Assembly: GCA_963703075.1 (NCBI GenBank)
Contig: OY969786.1
Span: 4,696,644-4,760,643, forward strand
DNA: 64,000 nucleotides
From: Korobacter sp963703075
Lineage (GTDB): Bacteria; Acidobacteriota; Terriglobia; Terriglobales; Acidobacteriaceae
Direction: 5' to 3'
Both the position numbers and the translations under genes were made by a program. Position 1 is the first letter of the stretch; each line of letters opens with the position of its first letter. This document shows, piece after piece, positions 56,100-63,982 of this stretch. Below the pieces are notes generated by a model that did not search any database, was not told the DNA's origin, and worked only from the letters and a program-made list of their open reading frames with translations.

Positions 56100-57856
56100 C
56101 ATCTCCTCTCCACAGTGCCCTCGATTGCATCAAGCGCGGCTGGCACGTCTTTCCTTGCTGGCCGCAATCCAAAGCACCAATGACCCCTCACGGGTTCAAG
56201 GACGCCACAACTGATGAATCGCAAGTCCGCGAATGGTGGACGCGAACGCCGAACGCGAACGTGGCGATTTCAACCGGGCCGAGCGACCTAACCGTGTTTG
56301 ACGCAGACCACGGGGCACGATGTTTAGAAGACTTTCAAGCGTGGTGCAAGCATAACGGAATGCCCACGACGTACACCGTCCGCACGGGCCGCCGCGTTAG
56401 CAAAGAGGACGGGGTCACGCCCGAGTACGGCGTACAGATGTATTTCGCTGGCGTGCGGGACAGCGTGACTGGTTGGGAGCTGGACGGATTCTTCGGCGAT
56501 GTGAAGAGCGTCGGCGGGTATGTGATCGCCGTCGGATCTATTCATCCGGACAGCGGAGAACCTTACGAGCTCCTTGCGGACGAGCCACTCGCACCTGTGC
56601 CGGGCGTGGTGCGCTCAATTGAGGGACGCAAGAAAGAGCGTGTGCTTGAGGGGAAAGGGCCCATTACAGAATGGCGGAACGATTCAATGGTCCGCATACT
56701 CGGCAAGTTGCGAGCGGACGGCGCGGACGATGAGATGGTCCGGGCGTTCGCGTATAGGACAAATGAAACACGGATGGCCGCCAACCCGCTGGACGTGGAC
56801 GAACTGGACAGGGTAATTGCCAACGTGTGCAAGTACCCGCAAGGTGAGCCGGAGCCGGTGATCACGATCGGCGGCGGCAAAGAACTGGAAGGGCCGGAGC
56901 CGCGCGCCAATCTTGCGGATTGGCAGACGCTCTTCCACACGCGGAACGAAATGGCGAATGCACCTCCGGTAACATTCCTCATTGACGGCTTTCTGCAGCG
57001 TGAAGGGGTGACCGCAATCGCCGCGCCGGTTCGCGAGCGCAAATCCCTGATCGCTCTTAATATTGCCCACGCTCTTCTGACCGGAGAAAAGCTATTTGAT
57101 TTTTTTGAAGTCACCCATCGACCAAGTCGCGTGATCTATCTGTGCCCAGAGGTCTCACTCGGACCGTTCACGGACCGACTCCGAAAAATTCGTTTGATGG
57201 ACTATGTTGGCGAGACACTGTTTTGCCGGACCTTGAGCGCCGACGGTCGCCTAACGTTGAATGCGCCCGAGCTGCACCCGGCTCTGCCCGGCTCCGTGGT
57301 CATCCTAGATACGGCGATTCGATTTTTGAGTGGTGATGAGAACAGCGCGTTTGCGGATAGTATCTTCGCGCTGTTGCGGGCCGGGGCTGAATCCGTTGTC
57401 ATGCTGCATCACTCACCGAAAGACGCTGGGGACACGATGACGCTTGAGTCTGCCATGCGCGGCAGTGGGGATCTGGGCGCGTTCTTGGCGTCCTGTTGGG
57501 GAACTCGACTGCAAAACCCACTGAAGCCTTACGAGTCCGCGTCGTTCATGTCCAACCTGAAGCAGCGCGACTTTGAGAGCAAAGACTTTGAGGTTTTATG
57601 CAGCCCGGATTGCCGAATGCATATCGTCGGCGACCCGACACAAACCTTGTCAACGCTCGCACCACGACGCCGGGGCAACGTTGCGGACAAAGACGGGAAG
57701 GACGCTGCAGCGTTAGCAATGCTCAAGGAATTTCCAAAGCTATCCAACGCCAAGATGTCTGCGATGCTCAAGACGGCAGGCATTAAGCGCGGCACGGATT
57801 GGGTGCGCAAAAAGCGGTATGGCCTCATCCAAAACAACGGCGGCATGATGCCTTGA
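56087..57856 (+). CDS. Bifunctional DNA primase/polymerase with helicase-like AAA domain
   Basis: Replication protein of an integrated plasmid- or phage-like element. N-terminal Prim-Pol domain (about 1-200): RGWHVFPCWPQSKAPMTPHG, VREWWTRTPNANVAISTG, LTVFDADHG with the catalytic acidic pair, and VKSVGGYVIAVGSIHPDSG with a conserved His. Then an AAA_25/RepA-like ATPase with a variant P-loop APVRERKSLIALNIAHALLT, VIYLCPEVSLGPFTDRLRKI, Walker B SVVILDTAIRF, and VVMLHHSPKDAG. The Walker A lacks the standard GxxGxGKS glycines. C-terminal helix-turn-helix-like tail. 589 residues. Confidence 0.85.
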   Translation: MDILASPLHSALDCIKRGWHVFPCWPQSKAPMTPHGFKDATTDESQVREWWTRTPNANVAISTGPSDLTVFDADHGARCLEDFQAWCKHNGMPTTYTVRTGRRVSKEDGVTPEYGVQMYFAGVRDSVTGWELDGFFGDVKSVGGYVIAVGSIHPDSGEPYELLADEPLAPVPGVVRSIEGRKKERVLEGKGPITEWRNDSMVRILGKLRADGADDEMVRAFAYRTNETRMAANPLDVDELDRVIANVCKYPQGEPEPVITIGGGKELEGPEPRANLADWQTLFHTRNEMANAPPVTFLIDGFLQREGVTAIAAPVRERKSLIALNIAHALLTGEKLFDFFEVTHRPSRVIYLCPEVSLGPFTDRLRKIRLMDYVGETLFCRTLSADGRLTLNAPELHPALPGSVVILDTAIRFLSGDENSAFADSIFALLRAGAESVVMLHHSPKDAGDTMTLESAMRGSGDLGAFLASCWGTRLQNPLKPYESASFMSNLKQRDFESKDFEVLCSPDCRMHIVGDPTQTLSTLAPRRRGNVADKDGKDAAALAMLKEFPKLSNAKMSAMLKTAGIKRGTDWVRKKRYGLIQNNGGMMP

Positions 57857-57875
57857 GTTCGCAGGCATAATCCAA

Positions 57876-57975
57876 CCATCCATCACCGTCCATATCCCGC
57901 CAGGGTATGGCGGTGTGGTGGATGGGGGTGAGGGTGAAGCGACGACGATCATTTACTTCCTTAAAGGCGTCGTCG
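57876..57975. repeat. Two palindromes downstream of the PrimPol gene
   Basis: Palindrome 1 (57876-57925): CCATCCATCACCG pairs with CGGTGTGGTGGATGG, enclosing CCATATCCC-GCCA-GGGTATGG. Palindrome 2: CGACGACG (57940-57947) with CGTCGTCG (57968-57975). They could be a terminator, an origin structure or both. Confidence 0.6.
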
Positions 57976-58177
57976 TTGTATTGTTTCGGGACTTTTGCTA
58001 GAGTTCCATCGTGGACTAGATACGAACAAAAAGCGAATAATAAAAATGTAAGTGATTTGTTTTCAATGTATTTTAGAGTTTTGATTTATTAATGTTTGTG
58101 TAGGGAATTGGATTTCAGTGCTCTGTGTGCTATTGCCGGTGAAGATTTTAACCACCCCCGTACGGCCAGATGGGCTC
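57976..58177. other. AT-rich gene-free spacer
   Basis: Between palindrome 2 and the regulator operator, with a distinctly AT-rich stretch (about 58018-58100, e.g. AATAAAAATG, TTTTGATTTATTAATG) unlike the GC-rich surroundings. With the neighbouring replication gene it is a candidate unwinding region; no DnaA-box or iteron set was identified. Confidence 0.45.
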
Positions 58178-58209
58178 CTATGTAATGTAACTTATGTTAT
58201 GTTACATAG
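58178..58209. promoter_or_regulatory. Palindromic operator ahead of the RM regulator
   Basis: CTATGTAA (58178-58185) and TTACATAG (58202-58209) form an 8-bp inverted repeat with further symmetric bases inside (TAAC with GTTA), ending 2 bases before the ATG at 58212. The half-site spacing and position suit a ribbon-helix-helix or controller protein that shuts off its own operon. Confidence 0.65.
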
Positions 58210-58211
58210 CC

Positions 58212-58427
58212 ATGGCGCGTGGAGATTCAGGCCGAATTGTCATCGAAGTTGACCCATCGTTGAAACACGATTTGTATGCCGAGCTTGCAAAATCCGGTAC
58301 AACTCTGAAGGATTGGTTCATTTCGGCGGCAACTCATTTTTGCAAAGACGCAGTGCAGCCCGATTTGTTTGGCAATAGCACTCTAAACAATTCTCCCGAA
58401 GATCAGCACTCGGGGACGGGAAGATGA
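58212..58427 (+). CDS. Small ribbon-helix-helix-like regulator of the restriction locus
   Basis: 71 residues from ATG 58212: ARGDSGRIVIEVDPSLKHDL, then YAELAKSGTTLKDWFISAAT. An N-terminal beta strand (RIVIEVD) followed by two helices is the Arc/MetJ/CopG shape. An earlier in-frame ATG at 58194 falls inside the palindrome and is unlikely. Its stop overlaps the start of the nuclease gene (ATGA at 58424-58427), tying regulation to the toxic gene product. Confidence 0.68.
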   Translation: MARGDSGRIVIEVDPSLKHDLYAELAKSGTTLKDWFISAATHFCKDAVQPDLFGNSTLNNSPEDQHSGTGR

Positions 58428-59953
58428 GCTACACCCACAACTCAGAGGCCGACTTTGCAGCATCGGAGTTGGCGCGCATGTTCGCGGCAGATCCCCATCT
58501 CTGTTACTCATCGGCGACGTGTCCTACGGCGATCAGCTCCAATGCTTCCTTCGAGCCTTCGTCTTCCCCTTGGCCTAAAGCCGATGGCCTTGTATCCCTG
58601 CTTGAATCAGGAACAGGAACGCAACGGGACATTGCCATTGAATACAAGCGCCAGCAAGAAGGCGTGCACGGCTTGCTTACCGCGATCGGACAAGCACACA
58701 GCTACATTCACAAAGGGTATAGCGGAGCGGCGATCGTTGTACCGAGCACCTACGCCACGCACCCCACGCCAGCCGAGTACGTCAGTGATGTCATTAGCAA
58801 CATCAGCGGAAACAAAGCTATAGGGGTATTTCGAACCGAGACACCGGACCTGTCGAGCCCGACCCCATACGCTGGGCGGCTGCATATGGTGCGGCCTCTT
58901 GAGCTAATCACGACCCCAAGCACAGTTCGGGCGACAGCGGCCCATCCGAAAACGCAGTGGGTGCATATGCGGGAAGGGTCGACGACGCGAGACGCATTCT
59001 TCAGGTTCCTTCAAACCGCTAAGCGCTTGTCTGCTTCCGAGGTGTCACAAGATCCCCGCATTCCAAGCGATCTTCGCGCAGCAATAGAGCGGGTTGCTCC
59101 TGGGAAAGACCCGTTCGCATACCTCGCGAACACCGCAGACGATAAATTCCTTACCCGTGTTTGGCGGACATTCTGGTTCGAGTGGCTAGCTACCGAGAGT
59201 GTGCTTACGCCGTGGATAGTCACTGGGAGTCTCTATGCGACGCCGGGAGTTTTCACGCGAGTTCTGAGGGACGATGGTGTTGGTGCTAGTCAGATTTTTG
59301 AGGGCCGAGCTGACGGACTAAAGGAAAACCTAGTCGCGATGTTGAATGCTCACGTCATTGACGAATCCAAAGCGTGGGAGATGTTTGCAAGCGGAATCGA
59401 GCGCCCTGGAAGGCAGAAGAAGCAAGGGGTTCGCGACCGGGCGCATAGCTACCGGGAAGATCTCGACAGTTCTCTTATGCAATTGCAGTGGATTGACAGT
59501 GATGGGCGTCCGACAGATTACGGATATCGCTATATGACGATTTGTGAACGCTACGGTGGGGCAAATTCGGCAGCAGCGATCGAGTATGTGGGCGCGTCAC
59601 TTCTCCAGACGGGGCGTTACGGTTCTTTTCTCCATTATGTCCACCGTCTGTCAGAACAAAGGTTTGCGTCAGATCCGCTTGCGTTTACAAGGAGCGGCTC
59701 GCGGGGGATCCCGACCTTTAACGAGACATCGTACGGCGAGTACTTGGGTTACTTAGAAGACCGCATGGCTGATGACTTGAAGGTGATGAGAAAGGTCTCT
59801 GGTCGCAGCCGACCACGCGTACGGACACCTTTCCAAGCTGAACTGACGCTCCTCCGCAATTACGGCTACGTCAGCAAAACGCGATACCGCCTTGGAGTGG
59901 GTATCCCGATCGACTGGGAACATGTAGTTCAATCGTTGAACATCGACCTCTGA
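58424..59953 (+). CDS. Putative type II restriction endonuclease, PD-(D/E)XK family
   Basis: 509 residues. The N-terminal core shows KADGLVSLLESG (Asp54), QRDIAIEYKRQQEG with Glu73-Tyr-Lys75, and GLLTAIGQAHSYIHKGYSGA followed by AIVVPSTY: an alpha/beta PD-(D/E)XK nuclease arrangement. The remaining about 390 residues are unlike anything I recognise and may hold target recognition. Adjacent C5 methyltransferases, a regulator and Vsr support a restriction role; the specificity is unknown. It abuts the methyltransferase gene, whose GTG follows its stop directly. Confidence 0.75.
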   Translation: MSYTHNSEADFAASELARMFAADPHLCYSSATCPTAISSNASFEPSSSPWPKADGLVSLLESGTGTQRDIAIEYKRQQEGVHGLLTAIGQAHSYIHKGYSGAAIVVPSTYATHPTPAEYVSDVISNISGNKAIGVFRTETPDLSSPTPYAGRLHMVRPLELITTPSTVRATAAHPKTQWVHMREGSTTRDAFFRFLQTAKRLSASEVSQDPRIPSDLRAAIERVAPGKDPFAYLANTADDKFLTRVWRTFWFEWLATESVLTPWIVTGSLYATPGVFTRVLRDDGVGASQIFEGRADGLKENLVAMLNAHVIDESKAWEMFASGIERPGRQKKQGVRDRAHSYREDLDSSLMQLQWIDSDGRPTDYGYRYMTICERYGGANSAAAIEYVGASLLQTGRYGSFLHYVHRLSEQRFASDPLAFTRSGSRGIPTFNETSYGEYLGYLEDRMADDLKVMRKVSGRSRPRVRTPFQAELTLLRNYGYVSKTRYRLGVGIPIDWEHVVQSLNIDL

Positions 59954-60997
59954 GTGATTGACTTGAAAAAGAAGACTGGGAAGAAGCTTTTATCTGATTT
60001 CTCGATCGAATCTCGCAGCGCGCGATCGACTCGCGCGCGTACGGTACGAGGTGTTCCAACAGTTTTTGGGCTTTTCGTGGGGGGTGGCGGGCTCGATTTA
60101 GGCTTCCGCCAGGCCGGATTTCAATTGCTAGCTGGCACTGATGTTGATCCGGGTGCCCAGGCAACACATCGGAGAAATTGGCCCGATGTTCCTTTCATCC
60201 TCGCCGATATCCGCACCCTTACGGTGTCGGCAATTGCTGAGGCGACGGAAGGAAGGCGGCCAGACGTCGTTATCGGTGGACCCCCTTGCCAAGGATTCTC
60301 CACGTTAGGTGATCGGCTTTCGAGCGATCCGCGTAACGATCTTGTCGATGCGTTCATTCGGATAGTGGACGGCCTTCGACCCCAAGCCGTGGTGATGGAA
60401 AACGTGAGGGCGATCCTCACTGAGTACAAAGGACGTTATCGGGATTACGTATTGAAACGACTCCATGAAATCGGATATCACGCCCACTTTACAATTCTCA
60501 ACGCCGCTGACTATGGTGTCCCACAACATCGGCGGCGCGCGCTATTCGTGGCCTTCGCAGATCCACGGATAAGTTACGAATTCCCCGCGCCAACCCACGG
60601 TGTCGGACGAACTTCGTACGCAACTGTTGGCGAAGCCATCGCCGATCTTGCAACGAAGTCAAATGAGATCCCAAACCATATCGCTCTCGACCATTCAGAA
60701 AAAGTAATTCAGCGTTACCGGTTTATTCCTGAGGGAGGAATGTTGCCTCCGGCTAAGGGGCTTCCGAAAGAGATCCGCCGAGAGAATTTTGGAAGCACCT
60801 ACAAGCGACTCCACCGCGACCTTCCATCCTTAACGATCGTACCGGGCAACAACGCTTTGCCTGTACATCCTTACTTGACCGGAGCCTTACCCCACGAGAG
60901 GCAGCGCGACTGCAAACGTTTCCCGACAATTACATCTTTGAAGGTGACCGGCGTCGGCAGTGCATCCTCGTCGGAAACGCCGTTCCGCCTCTGCTAG
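59954..60997 (+). CDS. DNA cytosine-5 methyltransferase, first of two (frameshift before motif X)
   Basis: Transfers a methyl group to C5 of cytosine. From GTG 59954: motif I FGLFVGGGGLDLGF (the usual first Asp is Gly here), catalytic GGPPCQGFS with Cys112, MENV at 148-151, QHRRR at 191-195, and RLHRDLPSLTIVPGNNALPV of the target/IX region. After HPY (60874) the frame should carry LDRSLTPREAARLQTFPDNY and QCILVGNAVPPLLARVL, but this is shifted by -1; one base is missing at 60874/60875. As written, the end (TGALPHERQRDC...) lacks motif X. Restored, the frame continues into the second methyltransferase with no stop. Confidence 0.85.
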   Translation: MIDLKKKTGKKLLSDFSIESRSARSTRARTVRGVPTVFGLFVGGGGLDLGFRQAGFQLLAGTDVDPGAQATHRRNWPDVPFILADIRTLTVSAIAEATEGRRPDVVIGGPPCQGFSTLGDRLSSDPRNDLVDAFIRIVDGLRPQAVVMENVRAILTEYKGRYRDYVLKRLHEIGYHAHFTILNAADYGVPQHRRRALFVAFADPRISYEFPAPTHGVGRTSYATVGEAIADLATKSNEIPNHIALDHSEKVIQRYRFIPEGGMLPPAKGLPKEIRRENFGSTYKRLHRDLPSLTIVPGNNALPVHPYLTGALPHERQRDCKRFPTITSLKVTGVGSASSSETPFRLC

Positions 60998-61002
60998 CGC
61001 GA

Positions 61003-62298
61003 GTGCTGGCAAAATCAGTATGGGAGCGCATACTTCCATATCGCGGGTCCATGGCAAGGTTGGCCTCGGCTGCCACGCAGACAGCCCAGACGCACGCGAC
61101 CGAAGGTCAGATCCAGAGCAAGCCCTCAGTTCACCTCCCATCTCTTGCGTCCGAAGATGCGCCGACCTTTGTGGACCTTTTCTGCGGCGCTGGGGGATTC
61201 ACGTTAGGCTTTGCAAGAGCGGGTTTGCGGCCCGTTGTAAGCGCGGACAATCACAAGGCAGTCGCTGCCACGCACCGGCACAATTACCCGGAAGTGCCCT
61301 TTTTGTTTGACGATCTTGCGCTGCCTGCTGTCCAGAAACAGATTTCAAATTACGTTAAGGGCGAACTTTTTGCAGTCGTCGGAGGGCCGCCATGTCAGGG
61401 TTTCTCCGTGTTTGGAAAGCGCCGCCTCGCGCGGCGGGAAGCATCAGATCCACGCATAGACCCGCGCAATCGTCTGGTTTTCTCGTACGTGGATATCGTC
61501 GCAAAGCTCCGCCCTCGATGGGTAGTTATGGAGAACGTTCCGGGGTTCGCCTCCTTGGACGACGGCCAATTCGTTAAGCGAATTGAACGAGAGTTGGTGA
61601 ATGCCGGTTATAAGACGGTAGAACATCGAATTCTTGACGCTGCGGATTACGGCGTTCCGCAGAGACGCAAACGATTTCTTCTCATCGCGAATAGAACCGG
61701 GCATGTGATTCCTTGGCCTAAGAAGAAATTCTTCGAGTCACCGGAAGATTGGCAAAAGCCTTTCCGTACAGTTGGCGCGGCAATAGCAGACTTAGCTGAA
61801 GACGTTAGCTATTTGCGCCACACGTGCCACGTCCCAATGCAACACAAGCCGCTACAAGTCGAGCGTTACATACAGATACCCGAGGGAGGGAAACTGGACG
61901 TTGATGCGCTTCCTGCCAGGCTTCGGAAAGGGTATCGAACCGACGTTGTAAAGAATTTCAGCCACGTATTCAAACGTCTTCATCGCGACAAGCCGAGTTT
62001 TACATTGGTTCCAGGCCACAACGCATTTCCGATTCACCCGTGGTTGAATCGAGCCTTGACGGCACGAGAAGCCGCACGCCTGCAGACATTCCCAGACGAG
62101 ATCGAATTCAAGGGTTCGCGAGAGGACCAATGTCTTCAGGTTGGCAATTCTTTTCCGCCTTTGTTGGCAGAGTTGATTGCGAACAACCTCATCAAGGCCG
62201 AAAGCAACGGCTGGGTTCCGGGCTCAGTCCCCAAGCTCGCGCGGTATTCTCTTGTTGACTTGATGGAAGCGCAAGCGGAATTGCCTCTAGAGGTTTGA
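61003..62298 (+). CDS. DNA cytosine-5 methyltransferase, second of two (probable C-terminal half of a fusion)
   Basis: Complete C5-MTase: TFVDLFCGAGGFTLGFARAG (motif I, about 55-74), GGPPCQGFSVFG with Cys131, VMENV near 175-179, PQRRKRFLL at 219-227, TLVPGHNAFPIHPWL, and ARLQTFPDEI with QCLQVGNSFPPLLAEL (motif X). The first about 50 residues (from GTG 61003) are in frame with the end of methyltransferase 1, so the two are likely one polypeptide of about 781 residues. Two C5 enzymes usually pair to methylate the two strands of an asymmetric site. Confidence 0.92.
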   Translation: MLAKSVWERILPYRGSMARLASAATQTAQTHATEGQIQSKPSVHLPSLASEDAPTFVDLFCGAGGFTLGFARAGLRPVVSADNHKAVAATHRHNYPEVPFLFDDLALPAVQKQISNYVKGELFAVVGGPPCQGFSVFGKRRLARREASDPRIDPRNRLVFSYVDIVAKLRPRWVVMENVPGFASLDDGQFVKRIERELVNAGYKTVEHRILDAADYGVPQRRKRFLLIANRTGHVIPWPKKKFFESPEDWQKPFRTVGAAIADLAEDVSYLRHTCHVPMQHKPLQVERYIQIPEGGKLDVDALPARLRKGYRTDVVKNFSHVFKRLHRDKPSFTLVPGHNAFPIHPWLNRALTAREAARLQTFPDEIEFKGSREDQCLQVGNSFPPLLAELIANNLIKAESNGWVPGSVPKLARYSLVDLMEAQAELPLEV

Positions 62299-62315
62299 AG
62301 CCACCCAACGGTCGA

Positions 62316-62750
62316 TTATTCCTTCAGAAATTTTCTGACGCGGCTCTCTAGGAGTTGAATGTCACCCAACTGACATTCCCATATCGTTTCAGTTTTCCAT
62401 CCTCGTCGTTGAAGCTTGGCGCGATTTGACCGATCACGCGTCCTAGTAGCGTTGAGTTTTGCCTCCCAGTAGTCGCTATTTGTCGCCGGAAGCGACCCCG
62501 CAACACAGTCCTTGTGATAATGCCAGAAGCAACCGTTTACAAAGATGATCTTTCGGCGCCCGGGAAAAACGAGATCTGGGCGGCCCGGCAATTCGTGGCA
62601 ATGAATCCGATACCTGTAACCAAGACCGTGGACGAGACGTCGTACGAGCATTTCGGGTCTGGTGTCCTTGCCTCGAATGCAGCTCATCAGGTAGCTGCGT
62701 TGGATTTTTGTCAGCCTGTCCACGTCAAGACCTTCAAGATTCAGTATCAT
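62316..62750 (-). CDS. vsr: Very short patch repair endonuclease
   Basis: Nicks next to T:G mismatches made by deamination of 5-methylcytosine. 144 residues. MSCIRGKDTRPEMLVRRLVH, GLGYRYRIHCHELPGRPDLV with the catalytic Asp, FPGRRKIIFVNGCFWHYHKD with the zinc-binding residues, then RRGWKTETIWECQL. It lies tail-to-tail with the methyltransferases 17 bases away, the standard partnership in cytosine-methylating systems. Confidence 0.93.
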   Translation of the reverse strand: MILNLEGLDVDRLTKIQRSYLMSCIRGKDTRPEMLVRRLVHGLGYRYRIHCHELPGRPDLVFPGRRKIIFVNGCFWHYHKDCVAGSLPATNSDYWEAKLNATRTRDRSNRAKLQRRGWKTETIWECQLGDIQLLESRVRKFLKE

Positions 62751-62901
62751 CGCTCAGACATCAGATGCGCGGCAAGCCGAGCATCAAGAAGACACCTAAT
62801 CAAAACGCTCTACTCTCTTCGATCATCGCCGACCACATGCGACTGCGCCCAGTTCTCCTCTTCAACGTAGGGTAGCTCAGCGCCCTAATAGTGAAACCCG
62901 C

Positions 62902-63726
62902 TCATGAATTTTTTGAACTGCCCTCTGTTAGTAGGTTCGCGTACCTCCGCGTCATCTCTAAGGTGGAATGGCCCAATACCTTCTGCAAATGGAACACGCT
63001 TCCACCGCGCCTCAAATAATTCACCGCGAATGTGTGCCTAAATGCATGGAGCGTGCGTCCCGGCGGCGCAATCCCTAGTGTGCGACAAAGTAGTTTCACA
63101 TCGCGAAGCATGTTCCTGCGTCCCAACTTCGTGTGAGAGCGGTTGGCGAAAAGCAGATGGTCCGGCGTGCAATTTGTTTCCTTGCAGTAGCGGAACATCG
63201 CCTTCCGTAACTCGAAACTAAAAGGAACAACACGCTGCTTGCGGCCTTTCCCATCCAGCGTGACGAGGAGATTCTCGAAGTCAATCTCGCTGACGTGCAA
63301 CGTGAGCGCCTCCGAGATGCGGCAGCCAGTATCAAGTAGGAAAAGCACGAGCAGATGCCGCCGCCTTTGATACGTGCTATCGGGCTTCCACGCAACGAGC
63401 GCCCGAATCTGTTGCTCTGTGAAAGTGGGAAGCAAATTCTGCGGTTCTTTGAGTTGTGCGATTTTCGGGTGTTTGCAAGCGGGGCCGCACTTCACGTCCG
63501 GGCCGACATTGACCCAATGTACGTATGTGTTAATTGCGCGAATTGCCGAATTGCAGCCCGTGGCTTTCAGCCCTTTATCGCGCATACGCAGCACCGCGTC
63601 TTTCAGGTCGTCTTGCGAAGGGGTCTCATTGCGTAGCCATTTGAAACTGTGTTTGTACCATTCCAGCGTGGCGGGGCTGACGTTCGAGAGAAATTGACGT
63701 TCGCGGATGAAATCAGCAAATCCCAT
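62902..63726 (-). CDS. int: Tyrosine recombinase (integrase of the element)
   Basis: 274 residues from ATG 63726, with GGAGAAA in front. SAM-like N-terminal domain (about 1-95; VSPATLEWYKHSFKWLRNET), then the catalytic domain with Arg136 (DTGCRISEALTLHVSE), Lys160 (LDGKGRKQRVV), His227-x2-Arg230 (LHAFRHTFAVNYLR), His253 (LQKVLGHSTLEMT) and the nucleophile Tyr262 (RRYANLL). It sits beside the right tRNA-Pro repeat and reads towards the cargo, as expected for a tRNA-integrating element. An arm-type repeat lies just upstream, so Int could repress its own promoter. Confidence 0.93.
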   Translation of the reverse strand: MGFADFIRERQFLSNVSPATLEWYKHSFKWLRNETPSQDDLKDAVLRMRDKGLKATGCNSAIRAINTYVHWVNVGPDVKCGPACKHPKIAQLKEPQNLLPTFTEQQIRALVAWKPDSTYQRRRHLLVLFLLDTGCRISEALTLHVSEIDFENLLVTLDGKGRKQRVVPFSFELRKAMFRYCKETNCTPDHLLFANRSHTKLGRRNMLRDVKLLCRTLGIAPPGRTLHAFRHTFAVNYLRRGGSVFHLQKVLGHSTLEMTRRYANLLTEGSSKNS

Positions 63727-63739
63727 AGCGGCTTTCTCC

Positions 63740-63753
63740 AAAGCGAGTACTCA
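63740..63753 (+). repeat. Putative integrase arm site, right
   Basis: AAAGCGAGTACTCA, the partner of 50097-50110, 39 bases before the right tRNA copy and just upstream of int. Confidence 0.6.
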
Positions 63754-63791
63754 GATTTGGATCGGAAAGCACGTAAAGCACTGACTTCATA

Positions 63792-63868
63792 AGGGACGTG
63801 GCTCAGCCTGGTAGAGCACTCGCTTGGGGTGCGAGGGGTCGGCAGTTCAAATCTGCCCGTCCCGACCA
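63792..63868 (+). tRNA. Nearly full-length tRNA-Pro(GGG) copy, right att site
   Basis: Bases 63793-63870 are identical to 49973-50050. The only difference in the tRNA is the first base, A instead of C at 63792, which breaks the 1-72 acceptor pair. Its 5' flank is element DNA, so it probably lacks a promoter. Functionality is doubtful. Confidence 0.75.
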
Positions 63869-63954
63869 TTCAATCCCAGATCCTTCGACTCGCTTTGCTC
63901 GCTCAGGATTTCGGCTGTCGGCTCCCGCTGCGCTCACGCCGCCAAAGCGCCTCA

Positions 63955-63982
63955 AGTTCAAGTCTGCCCGTCCCGACCATTC
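63955..63982 (+). repeat. Third, partial tRNA-Pro 3' end (att remnant)
   Basis: 28 bases matching the T-arm and acceptor end of tRNA-Pro, ending GTCCCGACCATTC, with one mismatch (G for A at 63962). The following AGATCCTTCG also follows the right tRNA copy at about 63879. It is too short to be a tRNA and looks like the scar of an earlier integration or recombination. Confidence 0.7.

Noticed and set aside
63603..63869. Same MVGTGRFELP frame at the right tRNA copy
   Set aside because: Antisense of the duplicated tRNA; overlaps the integrase start.
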